Counted from the stretch's first letter, positions 13,501 to 28,500 are shown. The stretch: 64,000 nucleotides of DNA from Homalodisca vitripennis (GCF_021130785.1 NC_060212.1:144649001-144713000); one strand, 5' to 3'. The notes: generated from the letters alone by a model not told the origin. Made by a program: numbers and translations.

Positions 13501-16500
13501 GGAATTTTAAAACTAGTCCACCACTATAAGTCCCTAAATGTGTATGGTGATTATGTTGAAAAATAGTATTCTAGTGTTACTTTCTAATGTATATAATAAA
13601 ATATTTTTTTTGTACTTTGTTTTTTGTTTATATCAAAACGTAATATACTTTCTGGATAGTCCTTGTATATCTAGTTGGCCGATTATTAATTCAATTAGTA
13701 TACATACATTTTTGTTGTAAAAGTTTTATGATGCTGCTGGTATTTGTGGTATGTGGTATTTAATAAAATGCCAATTATAATAAGCAACGTAAAAAAATAT
13801 GTAGCTGACAGGCAAGCCATAGCAGTAGCAATTACAATTACATTTCTCGAAGTTCTTGGAAAAAAATAGGAGAATAATTTTGTGATACTGTAATTTCAAT
13901 TTTTAATATAGTAATATTAGGGTGGTTAAAGAAATTAAATTCCTTGACATGTGGTTGTTAAATAAGTAGGGGTGTAAACACAATCTTAGTGGCACTATAG
14001 CTGCATCCAGTATATGTTGTGAAAATGATTGCACAATTTTTGTGCTAGTAACTAGACTTTAAACAACTCAATCAACTCATCCACCAACTGTGTAGTCCAT
14101 GGTACTGTTTGATTCATTTTAATATGCAATTCATGGGGATTGATCGTGCACCGTTTTCTGTATGTGAATATAACATTATGATTGATAGTGCAACAGCAAA
14201 CAATGGAGACTTTAGATTGTAACCAGCTGTGATAAGTAGTAGGATAATTGTAATATTATTATTCAAACTATGGTAGGGTAACAAGATAATTGTAGTGGTA
14301 AGTATGTACAAAAATAACTTGTAAGTTAATTTTTGAAATTTTTATATTAACTTAGCTGAAAAGAGATTGAATATTTTCTTATTTACCAAAGAAACTTCTT
14401 TCCAAATGTCTCTTATTTTATTGAAAAGTCAGATTTCCTGATGACAGGGTTGCCATTCGTCGTTGCTGAGGGAAAAATTAATTAGGATTTTTAGGGACTC
14501 AAATATGCGTTTGATTTTAACTATTACTATTAAGTTTTATTTTAAAAAAATGTACTGTTTCGATCAATCAATTTACCACACATACCAAGATATCTAAGCT
14601 AGTGCTTGCCCTAAACCGCCGAATTTGAGTTTATAGTTTAGTAAATTAAAAGAAAGTTAAAAGTTGAATATTTGTATCAATGTATTCTATATACTTTTTC
14701 AAGTGGTCCTCACCGACAAGTTTTGTTGAACTTGGTGAGGCCAAGACTATGTAAAACAATTGTTTATAAATAAAATAAAATAAAAATAAATAAATAAAAA
14801 AATTACAAACAGATTATCTGACTGAATGTTGTTGGTATGTTTTATGTAATATAAGAGTCTCAATCGTAAAATAGTTCCTTCGGATCATCCAGAAGAAGTA
14901 GGTAAATTTTTTGACAACTGAAATATGATTAACTTATTCTCATGGAATTTACATGTACTCAGAATCTTGATAAACCATTCCGAAGTGCAACAAAATTGTT
15001 AATTACAACTTGCATAGTAATCTTACAATCATTTCAGAACACTTTTAATTTTTGTTTTTCTAGGTTCATAAAAAATGGAATTGTGAATTATTTTAAAGTC
15101 TTAATGGCCCCCATATTGATGTAAATTGGTGTACCAAGCTGGCCAATGACCTAAGCCGAGATATATATGCTCAAATTTTGTACCAGGCTTAAACTTTTTT
15201 GGGTTTTTTTTGGGACAGTTATTATTTCCACAAGCTGTGTTATATATAATATAGATATAGATATTTATAAACTTTGGAACGAAGGGTGCTTTTGGGCTAA
15301 AGGAGTTATGTTCAGTGAAGTTATGCAGAGATTTTTGGTAAGTTCTACCATGAGGACAATTGCAATAGACTGATTAGCATAAAAAATCTACTTAAAAGTA
15401 TTCTTATCTGTTTAAACATTTTCATAATTATTGTATGAAAACCAATTTAAAATCAGCATAGTGCATTACTTTTTGATAATAATTACTAAAATTGTAATTC
15501 GCTTTTCTTAATGTATCTCTGTTGAAGACATGTTCTAGGAATTGTTATTTAAAATTTAGAATTGTCTCACAGATGTAGGAGCTGATATAATGGACTCTAC
15601 GGGCCAGTCGGTGTCGTCTTTTGGCAGTTTAGAAGAGGAGGATACCTGGTTTTGAACTGTCCTCAGACCAGAGAAAATATTTTGATAGTATGAGATACAT
15701 GAACTCATACCTCCGGGAGGAGTTTCATGCGATCCAGGACCTTCTGTGGAAGTCTGGGGAGACCAACATGTACGGAAGGTTGCCGAAAAGGTATTATATG
15801 TTATAATACAGAACTAACTAAATACGTTAGGCTGTTATGTATCTCAGTAGTCAATTCAATTCAAAACAGCTTTATTCACTTGGCATATACACATATATAC
15901 AAGAGTAGTGTAAAGATTTAATTCATATTCTTACCAAATTAGAGAAAAAAAACAAGAATATATAACAGAAAATACGAGATTTATCAACAGGAAATAGAAA
16001 AAGTTTAAAATGCAATTATTACAGTTGCTAAAAGGTTACAATTAAAACAGTTAAAATTAAAATTAAAACAGTCAACATTAAATGGACTAAAATTATACAG
16101 AAATTATGTTTGAAAAATAAAATTTATATATTGTTGGTTATAGCTTTATAAACAGATTAATATTGGAAGTACATGTAAATTGTAGTGAAATATTGTATTT
16201 GCCAATAAAAATGTAAACCTATATAGTATTAAAGAACCTTATTTCATACTTATTTTTTTCTTTACAATGCAGCCTGGCATTAATTAACCATTAGTTATGA
16301 CTCATCTTAGTCTGTATTAGTGGAATGGTGAGTGGGGGATAGACCCACAGTGATTACACTTTAAAGTTTGCTCCTGTGTGTTTTAGTTAAAAATTTATGT
16401 GGTTTTTTTAAGAAAGTATATAAGTTTTTTACACCAATCTGTGAAGAAAGTCGGCTTGGTTTGGTATTCAGGTGACATTTTTAACAAAAATAATAACAGT

Positions 16501-19500
16501 GGAGAAGTTTATCATAGAAAACTATTTTAATTTTCAATAAGAACAAGATTATTGCTTAGAGATAAGGGGGATCTTTATCAGCGATATTGATAAGGAGGGC
16601 CTGGCTGGCAGGAATCTTGACCTTTGTACTGCTGTTGAGTTATGGGACAACTAGATCATCCTTATCTCTCAACTGTCAAGCTCTCTGTTGCTTGATTGTA
16701 AATAAGCAGACTAATAATAAGTGTGTTTTCATGAGTAAATAATATTAAAATTTTTAAAACTATTATTATATTGTTTAAATTTTATTATTGTTATTATTTT
16801 TATATTTATTGTGACTTTATTCATACTAATATTTGTTTAACTAAATACATTATTCCTATAGACTTGTCATTTGCCACTTATACACAACTAGAGAGTTTTT
16901 ATTTTTTTATCAACACAATGAAAAGAAAAAATAGTAAAACATCCCTGTGGAATATGTATGAAAAACATTACAAAAAACGTCTCCATCTATTCTTTGTCGT
17001 GGTAGCTGTTCATTGTGGCATCACATAAAATGTATTGGTGTGAATAATTATGAACTCAATAAAATAAGTGAACACAAATCAGAATGGATTTGTGAAGTTT
17101 GCTCGTCTAACTCAAATATTCAAAATGGACAACACGGTTTTAGTACTATTGCATCCCTAGAAGAAGATGACCTTAAAATAAATAATGAAATTAATAAAAC
17201 TCTAACAGAATCAATAGAAAGTCTTAATTTAGTAATAAATACAATAAATAAGGATTTAGTTGACGCTAATGTTGAAATAAAAAGGTTATTAAATGAAAAT
17301 TCATATCTTCAATCACTAATACTCCAAAGAGAAGAAGAGATAATAAAATTGCAAAAAAAGTGAACATAAATCTATGGAATATTTTAAGACATCTTCCCCA
17401 TCAGTTAAAGAATCTTCCAAAACACAGAAAAAGACAACTAAAAAAAAAATTCTGCCACCTAGTTTTTCAATTCCCCGTAATAATAGCTTCCAACCTCTGG
17501 AGTGTGTTGAAAATATCCACTCTATCGACAATTTAAAAGCCCCCATTTCAATATCACTTACTGGACCTTCTAAAAACTCGACACAGAACTAAAAGTAAAA
17601 TTCAAAATAACAAGGTGATGAAGACACAAAAAGTTGATCAAAATAAAATGGAGAAAAGAGTAATGTTGGTGGCGGACAGTCATGGAAGATTTTTGGGACA
17701 TATTTTACAAAATAAACTTGGTTGTGAATACAAGGTAACAGTAGTGAGTAGTTCTGGAGCACCATTTAATTATGTTGCAAAAAATCTCCTAGAACTGACA
17801 GAAGATTTCACTTTCAATGACCAGGCTATATTTTTGGCTGGAACTAACAACATTGATGACATTGGTAATTCATCCAACAAACCCAATAGTTTTGATTATG
17901 AAATCTTCAGTAAAGTTACACAGATTACAAATTTAAGTTTAATAAGCATCCCTTTTAGGTTTGATAAACCATTTCTGAACGATACAATCAGGAAATTAAA
18001 CAATAACCTTAAACTTATTTCAGACGGTTTAAATGCAGGTTCTTTTATTGATTTGAGATCAATGCAGAGACATTCATCATACGAAACATGGACTCCATTT
18101 TAATTTATCAGGAAAACACCATCTTGCACATATAATAACCGAACATCTGAAAAAGACTGATATTAAAAAAACGTCAGATGAACAGACATTTATAGATCCT
18201 ATTAGTGCAAGTCAGAATGCCAGCAGTACTACTCATCAAAGTCTAGACCAAACAACAGACATTGGGGGTGAGCCAAAAGTTCTGTTTGCGGCAACGGATG
18301 ATCTCTCAGCTGATATTTTAATTCATAATCAAACACTGTCGGCCTCTTTGACATCTCTTGAAGATTTTCCCCCTCTTCCACCACCAGCTTTGATTAATCA
18401 TAATGTTGTTCCCCTCTGCAAACAAAATCCACAATTACCTATATGCTCCTCCCAGTTTGATGTAGCTAGTGAAAAAGTTACGAGTGTCTCAGAAAATTGT
18501 AACAAAGGTTCAACAATTTTTTTTAGACTAATGCAAGTAAATGTATGTTGTTTAAGAAACAAATATTGCAGTTAGAAAGTATATGTAAAGAAAAGAATAT
18601 AAACTTAATTTGTATATCAGAACACTGGCTGAAACAAAATCAAGTAGATCTATTTGTACCAGAGAATTTTACTCCAGCCAGCGTAGTCTGTAGAAAAACT
18701 AGGAAAAAATGGTTGGAGTTGGTATTTATGTTAAAAATACAATACAATTTTCTGTTGTTGATGTATCTAAATTTAATTTTGAGTTAGATTTTGAAATATG
18801 TTGTATAAAATTAATACAAGAAAATATTTTGATTGTGAGCATTTATACGAGGGCTGTTTTTTTTTCAAGTTCCGATAGGCCATAAATAATAAACACATTG
18901 AGATAAAAAGATGATTTTATTACCAAAAAGATTCGTAATTTCTTACTTATTTTTCTACGTAGTCACCAAAAATGTTGAGGCACTTGTCGTAGCGAGAGAC
19001 AAGCTTTCCTATACCCTCCTCGAAGAAGTCTGCCGCCAGTGAGCTCAGGTTAGACCCTTACAGTTGCTTGAAAGCTCTTCGTTGTCAGCGAAGCGTCGTC
19101 CACCTAACCACGCCTTCATTTCTCGAAAGAGGTGATAGTCACTGGGCGCCAAGTCAGGACTATACGGCGGATGGATGGTCGAAAACTTCCCATTTGAACT
19201 TTGCAGAAGTTGTTTTGTGACATTGGCACTATGCGGTCGTGCATTATCGTGGATCAGGACCACGCCGGATGACAGCATTCCTCTCCGTTTGTTTTTGTAT
19301 TGCTCTCCGGAGGCGATGTAGAGTCTCACAGTATGATTCCTTTGTTATCGTTGTTCCCTGTTGCATGAACTCAACCAGAAGCACACCTTTTTGGTCCCAA
19401 AACACTGTAGCCATTGTTTTCCTTTTGGTCAAAGTCTGCTTGAATTTTTTGGGCTTGCTAGGGAAGTGAGTGTGCATCCATTGCTTTGATTGTTCCTTGG

Positions 19501-22500
19501 TTTCTGGATTTTCATACAGGACCCACTTAGACTTTAGACAATAGACTTTAGACAATAGACATTAAAAAACTGTCTTTCTCGTTGTCATATCGCGTCAGAA
19601 AAGTTAGGGCTGACGCCATTCGCTTTCGTTTTGTGATCCTCACTCAACATTTTGGGTACCCAACGGGGCCCACAATTTTCGGTACCCTAGCTCGGTGGTC
19701 ACAATCTTGTACAAGGAAGACCTTGAAATGGCTGGAAATTCGGTAGAAAGTTCATCAATTGTAAACCTCCGTTTCTCCCGGATCGCTTGGTCAACTCGTT
19801 CAACCAAACTTGCAGTAGCGACCGACTTGCGTCCTTGACCGCCTTCGTCATGGACGTCTGTTCGACCTTCAGCAAATAGCCTACACCATTTTCTTATCGC
19901 GCTATCACTCATACAGTGTTCACCATACACAACACTCATTCTGCGATGGATTTCAGCAGCACTACATCCTTCAGCTTGAAGGAAACGAATCACACTTCGC
20001 AACTCACAACTGGCGGGAGAATTGATCGTAGCGGCCATCTTTACTCGCCCGTAGCTCGGCTACGACTGATGGATTGGAGCGGCAACGGCGTTGGTTGTAG
20101 TGGGGGAGCGGCGCAATTACACAACACGCAGCCCCCGCCTCCCGCCACTACGCTGGTTATTTGGAGAAACAAACGGAACTTGAAAAAAAAAAAACAGCCC
20201 TCGTAGATCTCCAAATGGAGATATTAACAAATTTTTTAAACTGTTTTGAGCATGCTGTCAAAAGGTTACTAATTAATAACCAGAGGGTACTCATAGCTGG
20301 GGATTTTAATATTGAAATGGGTAATAGTGATAATGGTAATTTGGATTTTTCTAAATTTAGTAACATTCTCAGATCATTTAATCTTTTTATTACAAATAAT
20401 CAACCTACACGTTTTAATTCCTGCATTGACAATATTATTGTTAATTTTAATAAAAAGCTATTTTACTACTACACTTGGTGAACATTGTCTTGCAGACCAT
20501 GTACCCCTTTTTTTTAAAATTGTTTTCCACAAAAGCACTTACAGAACAATCAAAACATGTTGCAAGCTAGTAATGGTTTTTTATTAGAAGGCACAGTGAT
20601 GAAAGTCTGGATCAGTTTATTTATTATTTAAAGAAAGAAAATTGGGACATGATAGATGATTTTAAACAAAATAAAATTGACATTAAAAACACTTTTTAAT
20701 AGTTTTTTTAAAAAATTTGTTGACTTATGGCACTATTGTTCCATAGTCCCATATGTAAAAACCCTTAGTAAAAACCTCAAATAAATCACGGTCTAATAAC
20801 ACTAAACTTGTCAAGTGGTATACACCGGAACTAGCCCAAAACAAGAAATGAAATGCTTGCATTATTCACAATTTACAAAAGTTTGAATTTAAGGGGGTCA
20901 GAGCAAACTCAGGCAGCTTATAATGTATATATTCAACATAAAAAAAAGGTATAGGAATGAATTAACACTAGCAAAAAAAGTTGCAGGTTGAGCAGTATAT
21001 TAGTAAAGCTCCTAACCAATGCAGGGCTGCTTGGAAGGTGATTAGTAATGAAACACTCACCTACACACAGTCAAGATGTAAATTTGGATCCTGAGGAATT
21101 CAACCAGTATTTCATAAACTCAATTAAAGAGCTAGTGAAGGAATTCCCCCCAGTCACCATAGTCCTGATTACTTTCTGGGAGAACGAATGATTGATCAAA
21201 ATTCATTTGTTTGGCTAACAGTTTTACAGCGAGGATGTTATAAAGGCTGTGTCAAAATTCTCAAATTCAAAAGCTATGGACTATTATTGGTTGTCGAATT
21301 TCATTATTAAAAGTACTATTGAATTTATAAGTGAACCCCTAGCGATAATTTTAAATAACTGCATGAATGAGGGTTTTTTTTCACCTTTACTAAAGGTGTC
21401 AAAAGTTACTCCAGTGTTTAAGAAAGGTGACAAAAATTGTGTACATAACTATCGTCCAATCTCAATTGTCCCTATATTTTCTAAAATTTTTGAATCAATT
21501 ATGTACAACCAGCTGATGGCTATTTTGAGTTTCATAATTTAATTTCAAATAGTCAATATGTCTTCCGCCAGGGAAGATCTACAACTTCGGCTGTATTAAA
21601 ACATAATTGATCATACCCTAGAGGCTTTTGAAAAAAAGGATTCCTCTTCATTAGTTTTATGTGACCTCAGTAAAGCATTTGACAGTGTCCTTGTTGATGT
21701 TCTTCTTGATAAGCTTGCATTTTACGGTATTAGTGATTGTGCTTTGAGACTTATTAAGTCATATCTTTCCAATAGATTGCAATATGTATGTGTCAGGAAT
21801 AAATGCTCTCAAATGAAAACCGTGGAAACTGGTGTTCCACAGGGTTCTATTCTTGGGCCTTTTTTCTTTATTGTTTATATTAATGATCTTCCTAAAAACC
21901 TCAATACTCATTCAGTGATTTACGCGGATGATACCACCTTACTTTCTAGTCATCATAATTTAGACTGTTTGGCACAAATTACCCAACAATCTGAGAAAAG
22001 GGCTTATGAATGGTTTGCAGCAAATAAGCTAGCATTGCAATTTGGATAAAACACAGTGTATTACTTTAAGCCTCAAACAGGAAATCAATTTGGTATCGGT
22101 CAAGCTCCTAGGAATTAATGTAGACTCAAAATTAAACTGGTCAACTCATATAGATACTGTCTGTAACAAAATCTCTAGAGTAAATTACTTACTTTGGAAA
22201 CTCAAAAGTTTTGTTAGTCCAGAGTATATAAGATTGGCATATTTTGGGCTTTTTCAGTCGCACATATTGTATGGTCTACTTGTATGGGGTCATTCTTCAC
22301 ATGTCATTGACATTCTTGTGCTACAGAAAAAGGCTGTGTTCGTAATATTGGAGGAGCCAACCCACTTGAACACTGCAAACCTCTTTTTGTACAATTTCAA
22401 ATTCCCACAATAGTAAATCTTTATATTTTTCAAGTTTTATTGTATACAAAATCTAATTTGAATCTTTTTCATACAAGACAGGAGATCCATCAATACAACA

Positions 22501-25500
22501 CTAGGGGAAGGAATAAGATTGATATATTGCCTCACAGACTAGCTAAAACTAAAAGCTCGTTTAAATTAAATTTTATAAATTTTTTTAATAAGCTGCCTGA
22601 TGATGCAAGACTTGTTTCCTTTAAAATATTTAAAAAAAAAAGTTATATGATTGGCTAGTGAAAAATCCTTTTTACAGCATTGAGGAATTCATGAATTGCC
22701 ATATTAATGTTAAGTTTTAGTTTATAACTAACTATAATTACTTTTATTTATTGCTACTTTACTTAAATTTCATGTGAACTTTTTTACAACACTTTTGTGT
22801 TAATGTAATTTTTTAGCTCTAACAATGTATGTAATTTTAAAATGACTTGTCCTATTTCTGTAAACAGATCAATGGAATAAATTATTCTTATTCTTATTCT
22901 TATCATATGGTGTTTGTTTTGTCTTGCTGTTTCTTATATTATTTTCAATTTGTCCAAGGAAATACAACCCGATAACGCCACCAGATGCCTGTCGCCTGAA
23001 CGGCACAATCACTCTGAACAAGGTGGCAGGCAACTTTCACATCACTGCTGGTCAGGCCCTCGCCCTCCCGCAAGGTCACATTCACATGTCAGCCTTCATG
23101 TCCGACAGGGACTACAACTTCACCCACAGGATCCACCGGTTCTCCTTCGGTGACCCGAGTCCTGGCATCATCCATCCGCTGGAGGGTGATGAGAAAATTG
23201 CCCCAGACAGTGAGTTGGCTCAACTAATAAGTAGGCCTATTGTGTAGAACCTAAACAGGAATAATTTCTCAACATCATAATACTTTTGAAATTTTACTGT
23301 GTTTCTCTTTAAATCTCCTTAGTAATGCCTGTCGCACAAAATGTTGATCAAAATAGAAAATTTTCAATTTATGCATTTTTTTCTTTAAATTTAAAAACAA
23401 TGAGTTCTTAAAAAACCATAAAAAGATTATTATACTTTTAAGTTATATCTTATCCACTTGAAAGTTTTTGCAAGTGGATAAGATAATTGCAAATTTTTCG
23501 AATGAAAAGTTTTTTTTTAGTGTGACAAACACATACATCGGAATATATGTCAGTCCAACATCGCACTAATCCTCCATCTGGGCTGTGATGAACAGTACAA
23601 TTTAAGAAAAATCCATCCACAGCCCTAAGGGCCAAGTATGCAATACCAATGGGCCAATGGCGCAGTGTAGTAGGTACGGCGGTTATCGCAAGATAACCAG
23701 ATCAAGCAACGTCGAGCGTGACCGCTGCTTGGATAGATGACCGTTGAGCGATCCTGTCCTTGCAAGTGGCCCGCCTGCCCGGCCATTGGTGGTGGTTCGG
23801 AAGTCACCTTTAAGCCGTTGGTCCCCAGGTTAAGTGTTAGAGAGGGCTTCTTAGCCCTATCTTCGCCTGGTAAAATAAGACATTCTTTACTTTTTACTTT
23901 TACTTTTTAAGGGCCAAGTATGCAATACTTGATATCCTGGAAGTCAGAGCCAACTTGCACATTATATGACTAGTTTTTGTGAAATCAAAAGAGCAATATC
24001 ATCTAAGAAAGGTATCAGTAGATTATAGATATTTGTAGTTGCCTAACATGCTAACTTTGGAGGTGTCATGTTGAGCAACACAAACGCATTCTTTTCTAGC
24101 TCTGTACACATCTTCATCAATAGGGAAAATGTCCTCCTTCAGTGAACCAGATTTGCTGATAGCTATTTCTGTGAGATCTTATTTAAAAAAGAGATGATTT
24201 TGGTGTTCACCTAATAAATACTGTGTCTTAATAAAGGGCAGTACTTTAGACACTGTAATAAATTCGTTTAGGTTAGACGGAAGGATAAGTTTTTCTTATT
24301 TTCACTTTAGAACTCCACCGTTTCATAAATTGAATATCTTGTGTGCGAAATTAAATTTGTAACATATGATACTAAGTTACAATATATTTTCTATCAGAGG
24401 ACCGACTGGCAGTAATCTTAAGACTCTGCTGTATTAGTGGCCATCTTGATTTTATCCTCATAAGAAAAAATGTTAAACTTAAAACACCTTAACTCTCTTA
24501 TTTGAGGCTGTAGAGGAATGGGGAAGGTGTCTTAATTTAAATATATACGTAATACACATCCAAACACTTTTTTTTTGAAATTTTTACTGATTATTCAGAA
24601 TAAAATCTCCAACTGGTTTGTACTTTAGTGTTTAAAAAAATCTAAATGTTATTATTGCATAAAATATATGGTTGTAGTTTTCCGTTATTAAGTAGTAGAC
24701 TTGTAACTTATAACTAAAGATCATAAAATTATAATTTTACTGTTAGCAAAAATAAAATATTATGCATATTATTTAATAATGACCCTCTGTTGAACGTTGA
24801 AAAAGCACTATAATACAACAAAAATAAAAACTGGCTCATATAAACAAACAGTTCAATAAAAGAATAGCAGCTTACTGAGACTAATCAGTTGAATGATGGT
24901 GGGGGTAGGTCTGGGGGGTTGATTTGTAGCAACAAAAATGCTTAATGTGACAATTTCCATAAATTAACATGGTGAATGTATTTGTCACAGTGACTGGGTA
25001 TCACTGCTAGTCCCATTCAATGTTGCTGTCACCGAACACTATACCTGATCAATTCCATTTACTTTAATAGTGAGCGTTTTAAAATTAAATTCAGTTGCCA
25101 CGTCCAAATGTTGTGACGATAGTGGCGTAACATAACACTGGCCTAATTTTGTTCAGGTCAAAAAAGAAATGGTAGCAAAAGGGTTAAAAAATAAAAAAGA
25201 TGATTCCTTTTTAAGTGATCTTTATTTTTGTCTTAACATAACACTACTTTTAGACATGTAAATAATAGTTATGTACTAATTAGTAATATAATTATTATAT
25301 ATGTTTGAATTGATCTATGAACAAAGAGTAAAGACTCTTCCAGCAAATCACTTGCAGATTTGTTAAAAATATTAAATTTTTATGCTTTTATTTTAATTAA
25401 ATTATCACTCATGGAATCACCACATCAAGTTATCCATTCATGTGCTTTAGAGAGACCTGTACATGTGATAGTTAGTATCAACTCTTACAAATGTGTATAA

Positions 25501-28500
25501 TGTCTTAAGTGACAAAGATGCCAAGTGATCAATTTACAATTTACTGGTTTTGCTGCTCTGCTCCTGCTAATGCCATTAGAGGATTTTTACTCTTTATAAT
25601 CATCACTTGAAAAACATAATAACGTCTTCTACAGTAAAGTGCAAGTACCTTCATAACTTAATGGGAGGTAATCTTGCCAAAATCAAGATGGTCTCTCTAG
25701 TGGAACATGTGTGATTATTCAAATTCACTATTTTCTCATTCAACTTTCATAAGATCTGGACTCCCGGTTTTTCCCCACATTGTTTAATATTGAACTGCGA
25801 GTTAGTGTTACTCAAAAATACGCTACATGCTAGAAGTCTCTCAACATCAACATGGGCTACTATGACTTCTTTAGTAGTACCTGTGAACAAACTAGAACAA
25901 TGAAAGATTGTCTTCAGTCTGATCTGCTTTTCTTACACAAGCTGCTCAACAATACAGTTAAATGATGGAAACTAATCACGTTCTGGAGTCCCCGTACAAA
26001 CACTGGGTTGCAGCTATAACAGGTCTATCCTGAGATTTCTTTGTTTCGGCAATGACATCTGTCCAACAGGCGACTTCTTTACCAACAGCCTCGGTGTAAG
26101 AAAACTGCTTCTAAAGCTTTATCTTTTGCTGTTTTGTTTAATTTTGTTATTTCAATTTTGTCTGTTCACATGCCAGTTATTGTTCCTGCTTTAATTTACA
26201 GTTTATCTTTTGTTATTCTTGTGTCACAGAGATTTTATCCTTAGTATTGTTTGCTTTTTCCTATTTATTATTTGTTATTTTTTATTTATCTTCATTATAG
26301 TTCGTATTATTATTTATTTTAGGTTTCAGTAACACTTATATTTAAAAAATGATATTACTGTAGAAATAGATACATAAGTGTAACAAAGCTATAGTAGGTG
26401 AGATATTATGCTTGCTGAAATGGGTCTACTTTAATTTTTTATCTCCACTATATGGTCAGTTGTCTGGCTATGGATGAGCTGTAAGTTATTAAGGAAGATA
26501 ACGTGTATTTATTTCTCCATTATAAGAGATAATAAACAATATTTCCACCTTGAATCATTGTTGAAATCATAATTCTTTAAAATTTATGTCTACAGACATG
26601 GTCCTGTATCAATATTTCATCGAAGCGGTGCCCACAGAAGTGTCCACGTTCATGTCAAAGTCGTACACATACCAGTACTCTGTCAAGGATTATATGAGAG
26701 TTATCGACCACCATCGAGGTTTGTCTTTTATTCCATAACTAATGAGCAACTCTAAACATAACATGGAATATTTAATAAGATGGAACAGACTTTGTAAGTC
26801 AGATAAGAACTAGTTTGTATACATGTACTACAATTTTATTAAATAATGGAAAAGATGTGTCGTCGTCGTCGTCGTCGTCATCGTCAGACGTTTCCGTTCT
26901 CACGGGTCGTCGTACACAGCCTCCTCCACTTTAGTCTATCCTTCCAGGTCTCCTCTTCATCCACCTGTATTTTCGGTAGTCCCCTTCTCTCTATGTCTTT
27001 CCACACTTGGTCCTCCCATCTTCCTCTCGGTCTTCCTCTTGGTCTTCTTTCTCCTTCTCCAGTGCTATTCTAGGCATTCTATTATCTCCCATCCTCTTCA
27101 CATGCCCCATCCACTGTATTCTTCTTCCTTCCATTGTCTCTTGCAGTGAAACTACCTTCAATCTTTCTCTGGTTATTTCGTTCCTTATTCTATCTCTTCT
27201 TGTAGTCTTCTCTATCCCTCTTAAAAATCTCATTTCTGCAGCTTGCAATCTGCTTAAATCATTTTTAGTCCACGTCCACGTCTCTGCTCCATATAATAAA
27301 ATTGGTTGGAAATAAGATTTATACATCAATACTTTTGATTCTTTCCCAATGTTCCAACTCCACACAATCTTCTTCACCATATTGAAAAACTTTCCACTCT
27401 TCTATATTCTGTTTCCTATCTCTTCTCTTATCGTGCCCCTATCTGTTATGATACTTCCTAAATAACAGAATTCCTTCACCTTTTCAAGTCTTTTTCCTTC
27501 AACTAACACGTCTTTGTTATTTCCATCCCTTCTCTCTACTTTCATTACTTTACATTTTTGTATGTTCATCTCTAAACCATATTTCTTCGCCACTTTTGCC
27601 CATTTGTTTAACTCTCGTTCTAACTCTTCTTCCCTATTTTCCCATATCATTATGTCATCCGCATATGCTATTGCCTTAAGTTCTTCTGCTCCTCTGTTTC
27701 CTTGTACTTCTAGAATAATTTCATCCATTATAATATTGAAAAGGAAAGGTGACAATATGCTTCCCTGCCTTACTCCTCTCTCTGTTTTAAAAGTTTCTGT
27801 ATATTTTTCTTCAATTCTCACCCTGTTTTTACATATGCCGTACAGGTTCTTTATTCTTTCTACTATTCCCTCACGCAATCCTCTCTTTCTCATACTCTCC
27901 CATATCCTTTCTCTCAGTACCTTATCATATGCCTTCTGTAGGTCTATAAACGCTACCATTGTATCTTTTCCGTATTCCCACCTCTTTTCTAACACTTGTC
28001 TCATCACAAAAATAGCATCCACCGTTGACCTACCTTTCCTAAAACCACATTGCTCCTCTCTTCCTGTTTCTTCCAGTACTGGTCTAATTTTCTGCAACAA
28101 TATTTTTTCATAAATTTTTTGTGTATGGCACAACAAAGTTATTCCCCTGTAATTCTCGCATTTTTGCTTATTGCCTTTCTTAAAAAATCGGCACTATTAT
28201 TCCCATTTTCCAGTCTTCTGGTATCTTCTTTTCCTTCCAAATCACTCTCATCACTCTGTACAACCATTGAATTCCCAATGGGCCCGCCGCCTTTATCATC
28301 TCAGCCGTCAGCTCGTCTATTCCCGCAGATTTCCCCTCTTTCATCTCTTTAACCGCTTTTTCCAATTCGCACATACTAAAATCCTCTTCATCTTCTGTCT
28401 CCTCTGTCATATCTCTTCTTTCCTCTTCATTTTCTGTTCCTTCCAGTAGTTCCTTAAAATACTCTTTCCACGTCTTCAAAACCTCTTTCTCCTCCCATTT

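Larger units (their letters stand above)
16919..22907 (+). mobile_element. near-full-length CR1-type LINE, decayed and split by a mariner
   Basis: The order of parts is an ORF1 with PHD finger, coiled coil and SGNH/GDSL esterase (16919-18250), an endonuclease (about 18520-18847 and 20204-20560, interrupted by a mariner), reverse transcriptase (21249-22658) and a 3' tail of ATTCTT repeats ending at 22907. PHD plus esterase ORF1 proteins are characteristic of CR1/L2-group elements. Many frameshifts and stops show it is inactive. Without the mariner the element is about 4.6 kb. Its tail ends 51 bp before ERGIC2 exon 4. Confidence 0.85.

Noticed and set aside
23625..23807. Short antisense open frame
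   Set aside because: Falls within the 5S-derived SINE.
27514..28113. 199-codon + strand open frame
   Set aside because: Antisense shadow of the - strand reverse transcriptase; pyrimidine-rich composition gives a low-complexity S/F/L protein.
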